The notes below the pieces were generated by a model. It made no database searches. It was given only the letters and a program-made list of their open reading frames with translations, and had not been told where the DNA came from. A stretch of DNA of 13,968 nt from an uncultured Bacteroidales bacterium. GTDB taxonomy: Bacteria; Bacteroidota; Bacteroidia; Bacteroidales; Muribaculaceae. This document shows, piece after piece, positions 1 through 6,881 of the stretch (position 1 is its first letter; every line of letters starts with the position of its first letter). The stretch covers positions 1 through 13,968 of the forward strand of contig UQMZ01000065.1 of NCBI GenBank assembly GCA_900542185.1, given 5' to 3'. The translations under genes and the position numbers were made by a program.

Positions 1-35
1 AGTCTCGTGGGCTCGGAGATGTGTATAAGAGACAG
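1..35. other. Nextera/Tn5 sequencing adapter (artefact)
   Basis: Positions 2-35 match the Illumina Nextera read-2 adapter, ending in the 19-bp Tn5 mosaic end AGATGTGTATAAGAGACAG at 17-35. Base 1 (a) agrees with the last base of the reverse complement of the index-like 8-mer at the other end of the window. This is library DNA; genomic sequence begins at about 36. Confidence 0.97.
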
Positions 36-40
36 ACAAA

Positions 41-74
41 TAGTAGCGCAGGCTGTCCCAGCCGCGCATAAAAA
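41..74 (+). repeat. REP-like palindrome, copy 1
   Basis: The tetramer GTAG (43-46) is followed by an imperfect hairpin: CGC, a bulged A, GGCTG, a loop of TCC, then CAGCC and GCG, followed by CATAAAAA. It differs from copy 2 by loss of one loop C, so both stem arms are intact while the loop varies. It lies 6 bp from the adapter junction. Confidence 0.8.
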
Positions 75-76
75 GG

Positions 77-111
77 AAAAAATTAGTAGCGCAGGCTGTC
101 CCCAGCCGCGC
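77..111 (-). terminator. Possible intrinsic terminator of the minus-strand operon
   Basis: Read on the minus strand, palindrome copy 2 forms a GC-rich stem (89-92 and 94-98 pairing with 103-111, one bulged A at 93, a four-base loop). It is followed after a few bases by six T (complement of 77-82). That is the layout of a rho-independent terminator, about 120 bp past the stop codon of the lipid kinase gene. The T tract begins about 6 nt beyond the stem, farther than usual, so termination is uncertain. Confidence 0.4.
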
Positions 112-116
112 ATAAA
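84..116 (+). repeat. REP-like palindrome, copy 2 (perfect inverted partner of copy 3)
   Basis: This is a 33-bp unit containing GTAG (86-89), the stem arm CGC-A-GGCTG, a TCCC loop and the stem arm CAGCC-GCG, then CATAAA. It is in direct orientation to copy 1. By eye it is the exact reverse complement of 166-198, with a 49-bp AT-rich spacer between them. Confidence 0.88.
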
Positions 117-165
117 AAACGGAAAAATGCCTATTGAAAAAATTTATATAAGCTTTTTGCCATAA

Positions 166-198
166 TTTATGCGCGGCTGGGGACAGCCTGCGCTACTA
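166..198 (-). repeat. REP-like palindrome, copy 3 (inverted)
   Basis: This is the exact reverse complement of copy 2, with CTAC (the complement of GTAG) at 193-196. Together with copies 1 and 2 it makes a two-direct-plus-one-inverted cluster like the compound arrays (BIMEs) formed by REP elements in other bacteria. It lies 33 bp beyond the stop codon of the lipid kinase gene. Apart from these repeats, nothing else is seen in 36-231. Confidence 0.88.
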
Positions 199-231
199 TC
201 GCCTGCGCAATACATGCAATATGAACAGACT

Positions 232-660
232 TTAGAGGGCCAGGAGCTTGGGTAAAAAAACGATAAGACCGACCGCGATGCACGCAAAAGTCATCAAAAA
301 AACGGCTCCGGCGGCCACGTCCTTCACGATTTTTATGTTCTCGTTCCAGTCGCTACAGACATGGTCGGCCAGTTTTTCGACGGCGGTGTTCATTCCTTCG
401 GCGGTAAACATGGCGCCTATGCAGAATATCACGGCGCACCATTCCCAGGCTTCGATGTGCAGAATTATGCCGGCGATTATGACCACGACGGCGGCGGCGA
501 GATGAAACATGGCGTTTCGTTCATGGCCGAACAGCCACTTGATGCCCTGCCAGGCAAAGCCGAACGACCGCCATCGTCCGCGCAAAAAGCCCGTACGTGG
601 CGGTCGTCCCTCGTTACCGTTATTAGCCCCGGAGGGAGGATTAGAATGTGATGGAGGCAT
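232..660 (-). CDS. dgkA: DgkA-family diacylglycerol / undecaprenol kinase
   Basis: This is a small integral inner-membrane kinase (142 aa) of the DgkA/UdpK family, which phosphorylates diacylglycerol or undecaprenol with ATP. The hallmark motif is intact: E88, N91, E95 and D99 in an ExxNxAxExxxD pattern, then K113-D114 in KIVKDVAAGAV, plus an upstream HERNAMFH segment matching the conserved Glu near the first helix. Three hydrophobic helices lie at roughly 52-68, 72-88 and 112-138. The ATG at 660 overlaps the end of the PAP2 gene by 20 nt and gives an unusual Pro/Asn/Gly-rich N-terminus of about 24 residues. A TTG at 585 would remove it, so the start is uncertain. It is the last gene of the operon, so coupled translation with the phosphatase is likely. 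DAG versus undecaprenol specificity cannot be read from the sequence. Confidence 0.9.
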   Translation of the reverse strand: MPPSHSNPPSGANNGNEGRPPRTGFLRGRWRSFGFAWQGIKWLFGHERNAMFHLAAAVVVIIAGIILHIEAWEWCAVIFCIGAMFTAEGMNTAVEKLADHVCSDWNENIKIVKDVAAGAVFLMTFACIAVGLIVFLPKLLAL

Positions 661-1225
661 AGATACCGATGTTTTTGGTCCGTTCGTCGGCCACGGGGGC
701 TAGCTGCAGATTGTGTTTTTTGGCGAACGGGGTGGTGAATATCAGGGCCGAGCCGGCGCCGATGGCGGCACCGACCAGGCAGTCCCATACATAATGCTGG
801 CGCGAGAAGCATCGTCCCCAGGCCACGTAAGTGCCGAGCACGTAAGCCGGTACGCCGTATTGCCATCCGTAGCGGCGCGTCAGGTATGTGGCCGTGGCGA
901 ACGAGACGGCGGTATGGCCGGAGGGAAAACTGTGGAAGTCGCTTCCGTCGGGTCGTTTCTCGCGGCAGGCGTATTTCAGTGCGTAGGTGGCGGCAGCGGT
1001 TACGGCGGCGGTCTCCACGCCTTGTAGCAGGCCCTGCCAGTCGCGGGCGCACAGCGTACCGATCAGCGCGGCCGTAGGTAACGCCAGCGCCACGATGTCG
1101 GTGCTTCGCTTCACGCCCTTCATGGCGTGAGTCAGCTGATAGGGTTCCTGCTGCGGATACGTTATCTGTGCCGACGACGTCAGCACACCTGTCAGTACCA
1201 TTATAACAATTAAAAATCTCTTCAT
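641..1225 (-). CDS. PAP2-family phosphatase, exported
   Basis: This is a membrane-associated acid phosphatase of the PAP2 superfamily, which dephosphorylates lipid phosphates or pyrophosphates (undecaprenyl-PP, phosphatidate, PGP or lipid A). All three signature motifs are present. They are KX6RP (K84 to R91-P92), PSGH (101-104), and R138-X5-H144-XXX-D148 in the segment WGRCFSRQHYVWD. A signal peptide or first membrane segment covers residues 1-19 (TSSA then Q). About 30 residues after the last hydrophobic stretch end in YASITF, an alternating pattern with a terminal Phe. The ATG at 1225 lies 2 nt after the stop of the upstream PCMD gene; a TTG at 1231 is an alternative. It overlaps the DgkA-type kinase by 20 nt, so a dephosphorylation/phosphorylation pair is encoded together. 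The substrate is unknown. Confidence 0.9.
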   Translation of the reverse strand: MKRFLIVIMVLTGVLTSSAQITYPQQEPYQLTHAMKGVKRSTDIVALALPTAALIGTLCARDWQGLLQGVETAAVTAAATYALKYACREKRPDGSDFHSFPSGHTAVSFATATYLTRRYGWQYGVPAYVLGTYVAWGRCFSRQHYVWDCLVGAAIGAGSALIFTTPFAKKHNLQLAPVADERTKNIGIYASITF

Positions 1226-1227
1226 AA

Positions 1228-2799
1228 TCAATAATCATAACTGAAGGATAGCTGGTCGACCCATAGCTTGGAACCGTTGCCGCCGGTAAAGTAGTCGCCG
1301 TACTTGGAGGCGCAGCAGGTAATGACCAGATAGCCGGGCACCCGCGATGTATCGCGATATTTGATCTCCACCTCGAACGGCTGGTATCCATCCATAGTGC
1401 CGGACTGCAGTAACTCTCCGTAGCCTATCACATAATCGGCGTTCGGATTGAACAGCTGACGGTTCTTAGGATTGGTACGGATCTCGTATGGAGCCGTCCA
1501 GTCTGTCAGTGCCACATATATCTGACACGTATCGGGACGTCCTTTCAGATCCGCCAGTTCAGAAGACACATAATCGATATCTACGCCCTGATACTGGTAA
1601 TACCCCTTAAGTTTCGTGGGACGCAGATTCCACGGTCTGCCGAAGTTAAGAATACCGTTCGTACCGTCCACCTTGGCGAACTGTCCGGTGAATATGGATC
1701 CCGCGCCCAACTTTCCTATGACGCCGATACCCACGAAACGTGTATTGAGCAGAGCCGCAGTTCCGGAACCCGTAGGCGTATGGTCGGAAGGCTCGGAGTT
1801 GTTAGTGCCCAACGTCATGGTACCGGTGTTTCCCGTATCCCAGAACGAAATGCCGTCCTCGGCCCAGGGACACCACATCCCCTTGGCGGTCTTGTGCCAG
1901 TTCTCGAAGTCGCCGTCAGGTATATCGGCCGTGGCCTGTGTGGTCACACTCACTATGTTACCCGCGTTCTCGCCCGACACAGCGCGCACGTCATACTCCG
2001 TCAGCGGCTCCAGATGGTCGATGTGGCATGCGAAGCTGCCCTGCGTCTGCGTCACGGCACTCTCCGGCACATCGGTCCAGTCCATGTCTCCTGTCTTCCT
2101 GTACTGGAACCCATTCTTAATGTCGGCCGGTCCGGTGCCGTATGCCCATACCACCTGCGACCAGGCGTCTACACGCGACGTGCTTACTATCAGCTCCGAC
2201 ACCTGCGCGTATATGGTCCATACCTCCTCGCGGTCCCAGTAACGCAACGTCACTTTCTTTGGCTCGTACAGGTCGATGGGGCTGGCCACAAGAGGCGGGT
2301 CATAGTCGGTCACTCCGGCCGGGCCGAGTTTGGCACGCACCAACTGCAGTTTGTGTAGATTCGTTCCCTCCGGCATCGTAACCACCACACGGTGCGCCAC
2401 AGGGTCGATGACGCTGCTGCCCACCTCGCCGTCTACTTCGAAATACCGCTCTATATCCTGTACGGCCTGGATTTTCCATACATAATCCTGATAGAGGCTC
2501 AGCTTCACGTACAGAGGCTGCGTCAGATTGTACGGTCCCTGCAGCAGATTCGTATCGCAGCGGGCACCGGGACTCATGGTGAATTCCGAGAAATGGACAT
2601 GGTCTATGTCCACATTCTCCTTTAGATACACCGTCACCTCCTGCGACACCGAGTCGATGTACGACGGGCGCAGCTCACCTTCCGCCACAAGCGACGTGAT
2701 GTTGAGTATGATGCGCGGATATGGCAGGTCGTTCTTGATACAACCCGCCATCGCCAACAGCAGCAACGCCGCTATGTACAATATATTTCGATTCTTCAT
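1228..2799 (-). CDS. Surface lipoprotein with FN3-like and PCMD domains
   Basis: This 523-aa protein carries a lipoprotein signal peptide with lipobox MAGC and lipidated Cys20. Residues 25-200 form two beta-rich repeats. Residues about 205-290 resemble a fibronectin type III fold (GFQYRK, then LEPLTEYDVRAV). From about 292 (IPDGDFENW) to the end is a PCMD domain, the 'putative carbohydrate metabolism' family PF13201, typical of Bacteroidota surface proteins. Its C-terminal third matches the 751-aa lipoprotein of this operon closely: both have IRTNPKN followed by LF, and ITCCASK then GDYF and GG.GS near the end. It lacks the DUF4493 domain of its relatives. It starts 1 nt after the stop of the upstream beta-barrel gene. 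The ligand is unknown, and carbohydrate binding is suggested only by the family name. Confidence 0.85.
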   Translation of the reverse strand: MKNRNILYIAALLLLAMAGCIKNDLPYPRIILNITSLVAEGELRPSYIDSVSQEVTVYLKENVDIDHVHFSEFTMSPGARCDTNLLQGPYNLTQPLYVKLSLYQDYVWKIQAVQDIERYFEVDGEVGSSVIDPVAHRVVVTMPEGTNLHKLQLVRAKLGPAGVTDYDPPLVASPIDLYEPKKVTLRYWDREEVWTIYAQVSELIVSTSRVDAWSQVVWAYGTGPADIKNGFQYRKTGDMDWTDVPESAVTQTQGSFACHIDHLEPLTEYDVRAVSGENAGNIVSVTTQATADIPDGDFENWHKTAKGMWCPWAEDGISFWDTGNTGTMTLGTNNSEPSDHTPTGSGTAALLNTRFVGIGVIGKLGAGSIFTGQFAKVDGTNGILNFGRPWNLRPTKLKGYYQYQGVDIDYVSSELADLKGRPDTCQIYVALTDWTAPYEIRTNPKNRQLFNPNADYVIGYGELLQSGTMDGYQPFEVEIKYRDTSRVPGYLVITCCASKYGDYFTGGNGSKLWVDQLSFSYDY

Positions 2800-2800
2800 A

Positions 2801-3799
2801 TTAAATATGGACGCCGATGCCGAAGTTTATGTTGAACAGATTGAACCGGAAACTGGCGCCGGACGACAGCCGGTTGCCCGTATCCTTGCCGTCCTCGGTC
2901 TGGCGTTCCTTTCTGATGTTGAAGCCGAACACGCCGAACGATATATGGAACGACACATTCTTCATAATGAACATCTGGACTCCGGGCGAAAAATTCAGCT
3001 GGCCCTCCATCCAGGTGGTGTGCGTGGTACGCAGATTTCCGCCGTAAGGACGCTGGAAGTCGCTGCTTCCCGACCCGAATGCAAGTTCTACCTCATTATA
3101 TATACCGAACCGGCCGTGGCGGCTCAGTCCGATGTACTGGCTGGCAAACACTGCACCGGTGTACGACTCTGCCTTATAGCCGATGTCGTGCAGGCTGAAG
3201 TTCATGTCATCGTCTATGTCCACCTTGAACGAATCCACATTGCCCCGCGCGTTGTAGTAGCCGAAGCGCATGCCGATGGCAAAGTTGTTGCGCACCGTGT
3301 ACTGCAGGTATGGGCGTATGCGGAACGCATGGGCGCCGATGTTGACGTCGCTCAGCAGGTCGAATATCTCCAGGTCCTTGGTCGACAGGTTGCCGTAGCT
3401 GACGGTCAGACCGAACGACCATTGTCCTTTGGGCACATAAAGCAATGCCGACAGACCGCGGTCGTAGCGGCCGAGGTTGCGCTGTTTCAGCACCATCGGG
3501 ATCGTGTCGCCCCGATATGTGGTCTGTTCCTCAAGGTCCAGGTCAAGGTTGTCGTCCACCACGCGGCTGTGACCGCGCAACAGGCGGATCACGTCGTTCT
3601 GCAGCGAATCCGGGATGTAGATATAGGCACCCTTAGGGGACGTTGAGCCATTTCGATGCGAAACCTCGGGTTTCGCCACAGTCGCCGTCGACACAGACAC
3701 AGCGGGCTCGGGCGCGGCGTAGGCACCCAGACACACCAGGGCCGTAAGCGACATGGCCGTCAATCTCTTCAATCCGTTTGTTATACTCTTCATGATCAT
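2801..3799 (-). CDS. Outer-membrane beta-barrel protein, paralogue 1
   Basis: This 332-aa exported protein has a signal peptide (about residues 1-28, ending near AYAA). A polar N-terminal region of about 100 residues follows. The C-terminal part is made of alternating aromatic/polar strands typical of outer-membrane barrels, from VPKGQWSFGLTVSYG to FNLFNINFGIGVHI. It is a paralogue of the next gene: both contain VPKGQW, a GR.RFGI(Y/F)NEV segment, GVFGFN/GVLGFN, and a NLF.I.FG ending. The ATG at 3799 overlaps the upstream stop in an ATGA arrangement, implying translational coupling; a second in-frame ATG at 3793 is possible. It may form a pore or an anchor for the lipoproteins. No specific function can be assigned. 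Confidence 0.8.
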   Translation of the reverse strand: MIMKSITNGLKRLTAMSLTALVCLGAYAAPEPAVSVSTATVAKPEVSHRNGSTSPKGAYIYIPDSLQNDVIRLLRGHSRVVDDNLDLDLEEQTTYRGDTIPMVLKQRNLGRYDRGLSALLYVPKGQWSFGLTVSYGNLSTKDLEIFDLLSDVNIGAHAFRIRPYLQYTVRNNFAIGMRFGYYNARGNVDSFKVDIDDDMNFSLHDIGYKAESYTGAVFASQYIGLSRHGRFGIYNEVELAFGSGSSDFQRPYGGNLRTTHTTWMEGQLNFSPGVQMFIMKNVSFHISFGVFGFNIRKERQTEDGKDTGNRLSSGASFRFNLFNINFGIGVHI

Positions 3800-4626
3800 A
3801 GATAAAAAGCTGCTCCAAACGAAATGGAGAACAGATTGATTTTAAAATTGGCCGACTGCGTCTTGCGGTGCGACACATATATCTGGTCCTTGATAGACTT
3901 GGTGTGCCGGTAATTGAAACCGAGGACGCCGATGTTGACCTCGACGGCGCTGTAGTTGCTCAGGAAGCACACCAGACCGGGCATCACGCCGATACCGGCC
4001 TGGAAGTTGCGTTCGTACGTACCGGTCAGCGACTCGCCGCGACCTGTGGTTATCTTGCTCTGTCCACCGCCCAACTGCAGTTGCACCTCGTTGAATATGC
4101 CGAATCGGCGCGTGCGGCCCAGACTGAAATAGTTGCGGAACAACAGCGTGCCGTAATAATTGTGCGACAGCGAATACAGATGATTGATATCATAGTTCGT
4201 GTCCTCGCCCAACACGATGTCGGCCTTGGCCAGTTTCACCAGCGAACGGGTATAGTTGAACTTCGCGCCGGCGGCCATGTCGTCCTTGAAGGCGAACAGC
4301 AGCTTGGGACTGACGCTGACGTTGTAGGTATCGCCGTTAATCTTCTCGAACACCAGGAACTGATAGTCGTTCTGGTCAGACATGGAATATCCGAACGAGA
4401 TACCGGCTATCCACTGTCCTTTCGGCACCAGGACCACGGACTCGAGCTTACGCTCGAACTCCGTCACCGGACGCTCCAGGCGCATGGAGTCGATCATGGC
4501 CGGCGTGATGTGCAGCGTGTCTGTCGCGGCAGCGGAGCGCCGAGTATCAGACACAGTTTGACTCCGGGCCATCAGGCCCGGAGTCAATATTGATACTATT
4601 ATCGCTATCCAGAAGGATTTACTCAT
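3796..4626 (-). CDS. Outer-membrane beta-barrel protein, paralogue 2
   Basis: This 276-aa protein has a signal peptide (about residues 1-23, ending ARSQ) and a short N-terminal linker. A beta-strand-rich domain then runs from VPKGQWIAGISFGYS to KINLFSISFGAAFYL, ending in an aromatic-rich strand like an outer-membrane barrel sorting signal. It is shorter than its paralogue mainly in the N-terminal polar region. The start codon overlaps the stop of the upstream DUF4493-PCMD lipoprotein by 8 nt, and its own stop overlaps the next start by 4 nt, so the three are probably made in coordinated amounts. The function is unknown beyond the predicted outer-membrane location. Confidence 0.8.
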   Translation of the reverse strand: MSKSFWIAIIVSILTPGLMARSQTVSDTRRSAAATDTLHITPAMIDSMRLERPVTEFERKLESVVLVPKGQWIAGISFGYSMSDQNDYQFLVFEKINGDTYNVSVSPKLLFAFKDDMAAGAKFNYTRSLVKLAKADIVLGEDTNYDINHLYSLSHNYYGTLLFRNYFSLGRTRRFGIFNEVQLQLGGGQSKITTGRGESLTGTYERNFQAGIGVMPGLVCFLSNYSAVEVNIGVLGFNYRHTKSIKDQIYVSHRKTQSANFKINLFSISFGAAFYL

Positions 4627-6874
4627 ATACTAATTCAAAGTCATCCAGATACAAGAGACTACCGTCACCACCAGCGAAATAATCTCCGAACTTCGAAGCA
4701 CAACATGTAATTACCAGATGTGTCGCCTTTGTAGTTTTTGCGCGCTCAAAATACTCGATTGGGATTTCCACCATTTGCAAGGCACCATCCGGACCAAAGT
4801 TCTCCTTCCAGGTTACCTGGCCATATCCCAATACGTGAGGATCATCGGGAGTGAACAACTTCTGATTTTTGGGATTGGTGCGAATATCAATAACTGCATC
4901 GGTAATAGCCACATATACCTGACCGTTATCACATCCGGAAGTTACCAGATCCTGTACCGCTGCATCACTCGTGTTCTTAAGGTTAGAACTGGGGCGATAG
5001 TTTGCCCATACCCTCAATTTAGTGGGATGTGAGCCGTTGTACGGACGACCTAAGGCAAGTACGCCGTTCGTTCCATCTGTCTCAACATAATCACCCATGA
5101 AAATGTTGCCTGCAGCGAACTTTATAATAACGTATTTCGATTCAAGACGTGCGGAGAATGTTCCTGAATGCTTCATATCCTCACTCTTGTTGGTCAATGT
5201 AGCACCAGCAGTCGACGCGCCTTCATTACCTGAATCCCATACGGTAGGTTCACTGCCCGGGCCCGGGAAAACTATATCTTTGTTTTTAAACGCATAGGTG
5301 CTCCACTCCTCCATAGAGGCATTGGGTATGATATACTTTGACTCCGTGGTAAACGTCTGGATATTCGTGGACTCGAAATCATCTGCAAATGCCTTATATT
5401 CGTATGTAGTACCCGCTTCCAGACCGCTCAGAGTCACGGAATATGCCGTTCCCGTATTGGCGCGTGTGCGACGCGGAGCACCGGCGGATCCATTAGCCAC
5501 CGCCTCGTTCCATGCCGATTCGCCGGCCTTGCGATATTTAAAGCCATAACGTGTGGCATCGGTTTTATAGAGGGTTCCGGTCAACGTGGCTTTTGAAATC
5601 AATACGGCCATAGGATTGGTCTCGGCATCAGGAGCCGGATCGGCTATGACATCGTCAATCTTTTCAATCGCCTCGTTGCTATTGGCGATACGCAGAGAAG
5701 CCGCTGTAACTAAATTGCGGGAGTCAGTAGCGGTAATGGCAACCGTGTACTGCGTCGGGCTTGACGGAAGCGCGTTGAGGAACGCCGCAGGGAATGTGAC
5801 ATACATCTCATATACATCCACGCCGCTTTCGGCATCCTTGCTGTTCTGACGCTCTACGGTTATGCCCTTGGCCTGCAACTGCTCGACATAGGTATTGTTC
5901 AGCAGGTCACCGTCGGTCATGTCGGCAAAGTTATCGCTGAAAGCCACCGTCACGCTCTTCGTGCCCTTATACTCGCAGATATAGAGTTTCTGGTCGTTGA
6001 ACGTCCGGTCTGTATTGACCAGCTGTTCCGCTATATCAAAGCCATAACCTTTTACGATAGGAGCCGGGAATATTTCAACAGTGTCATCGATAATAGGAAT
6101 ATCCTTGATCACAAGCTGAATCAGAACACCACCCTCGTCGATCGAAGGCTGATCGGCGTTCAACGCTATCTGATATTCGTGCGCGCGCTCAACGTTCTCA
6201 ATCTTGGATTCCTTGCAGTAGGCCTGACCGTCCTCGGTAGCACCCTCGATCTTGACGGTTATCGTCCTGTTCTCGGCCGTATAGTTCTTCACGTCTTCCT
6301 TCGACGGAATCATGAAATATCCTTTGCTTTCGGCAAACATCGTCTCATCGAATTCCAGCGAACCACGACTGGACGTGAACGTGATCTTGGGATTCTTCAA
6401 TCCGGTTTCAGCAACCGAAGCGGCATCGATGGATACAACCACGTTGGCGATATTACACTTCATCGATACCGAAGTGTTTGCATTTTCCGTGATTTCGAAA
6501 GCCTGCTGTCCGCGATAGAACTTGCTGTCGAACGAAGCGGCTACTGAGTCGCCGGTCCAGGCGTTGCACACATATTGTCCGGAGGACAGTTTGATGGACG
6601 CGGGAATATTCGACAGACCCTTGTACTTACGCATCACGCCGCGGCTATTCTCGATGAATACCACACACTTGTCCTGAAGAGACTGTAAGTATTCGGCATT
6701 GTCAAGATTATTCTCGGCACGGGTCTGTTTCGTCTCGCCGTTGATTTGCGTATTGATGGAGAGAGAGCCTTCACCCCCCTCACCGAAAGGTGCCTCCATG
6801 GCGCAGCTTTGGAGCAACGCCGTGGCGCCGAATACGGCACCAGGAAGTATAATATACTTTATTATTGTTCTCAT
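4619..6874 (-). CDS. Surface lipoprotein: DUF4493 + FN3-like + PCMD
   Basis: This 751-aa lipoprotein has lipobox LQSC with lipidated Cys24, followed by a Gly/Glu-rich linker. Residues about 35-240 match DUF4493 (PF14900): a TRAE motif near 51-54, then an SSGQYVCNAWTG strand and a C-terminal EYQIALN strand. About 290-400 is a second beta-sandwich shared with the other two DUF4493 proteins here. About 420-515 is FN3-like (YGFKYRKAG, then LEAGTTYEYKAF). From about 518 (IPNASMEEW) to the end is PCMD, homologous to the 523-aa lipoprotein downstream. A basic insert, APRRTRAN (about 465-472), sits inside the FN3-like module; the downstream homologue lacks it. The gene starts 7 nt after the previous stop. 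It is likely displayed on the cell surface; the ligand is unknown. Confidence 0.87.
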   Translation of the reverse strand: MRTIIKYIILPGAVFGATALLQSCAMEAPFGEGGEGSLSINTQINGETKQTRAENNLDNAEYLQSLQDKCVVFIENSRGVMRKYKGLSNIPASIKLSSGQYVCNAWTGDSVAASFDSKFYRGQQAFEITENANTSVSMKCNIANVVVSIDAASVAETGLKNPKITFTSSRGSLEFDETMFAESKGYFMIPSKEDVKNYTAENRTITVKIEGATEDGQAYCKESKIENVERAHEYQIALNADQPSIDEGGVLIQLVIKDIPIIDDTVEIFPAPIVKGYGFDIAEQLVNTDRTFNDQKLYICEYKGTKSVTVAFSDNFADMTDGDLLNNTYVEQLQAKGITVERQNSKDAESGVDVYEMYVTFPAAFLNALPSSPTQYTVAITATDSRNLVTAASLRIANSNEAIEKIDDVIADPAPDAETNPMAVLISKATLTGTLYKTDATRYGFKYRKAGESAWNEAVANGSAGAPRRTRANTGTAYSVTLSGLEAGTTYEYKAFADDFESTNIQTFTTESKYIIPNASMEEWSTYAFKNKDIVFPGPGSEPTVWDSGNEGASTAGATLTNKSEDMKHSGTFSARLESKYVIIKFAAGNIFMGDYVETDGTNGVLALGRPYNGSHPTKLRVWANYRPSSNLKNTSDAAVQDLVTSGCDNGQVYVAITDAVIDIRTNPKNQKLFTPDDPHVLGYGQVTWKENFGPDGALQMVEIPIEYFERAKTTKATHLVITCCASKFGDYFAGGDGSLLYLDDFELVYE

Positions 6875-6881
6875 TGCTCTG

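Noticed and set aside
41..198. CRISPR-like array from the repeated 33-mers
   Set aside because: There are only three copies, one inverted, with spacers of unequal length (10 and 49 bp), and no cas genes; the units fold as REP-like hairpins.
477..1391. Minus-strand 304-codon frame overlapping the PAP2, kinase and PCMD genes
   Set aside because: Its translation is Arg/Pro/His-rich with no domain, while the overlapping frames carry complete PAP2 and DgkA motifs.
2528..3646. Plus-strand 372-codon open frame opposite the beta-barrel and PCMD genes
   Set aside because: It lies antisense to two well-supported genes, spans their boundary, has no recognisable domain, and arises from high-GC codon bias.
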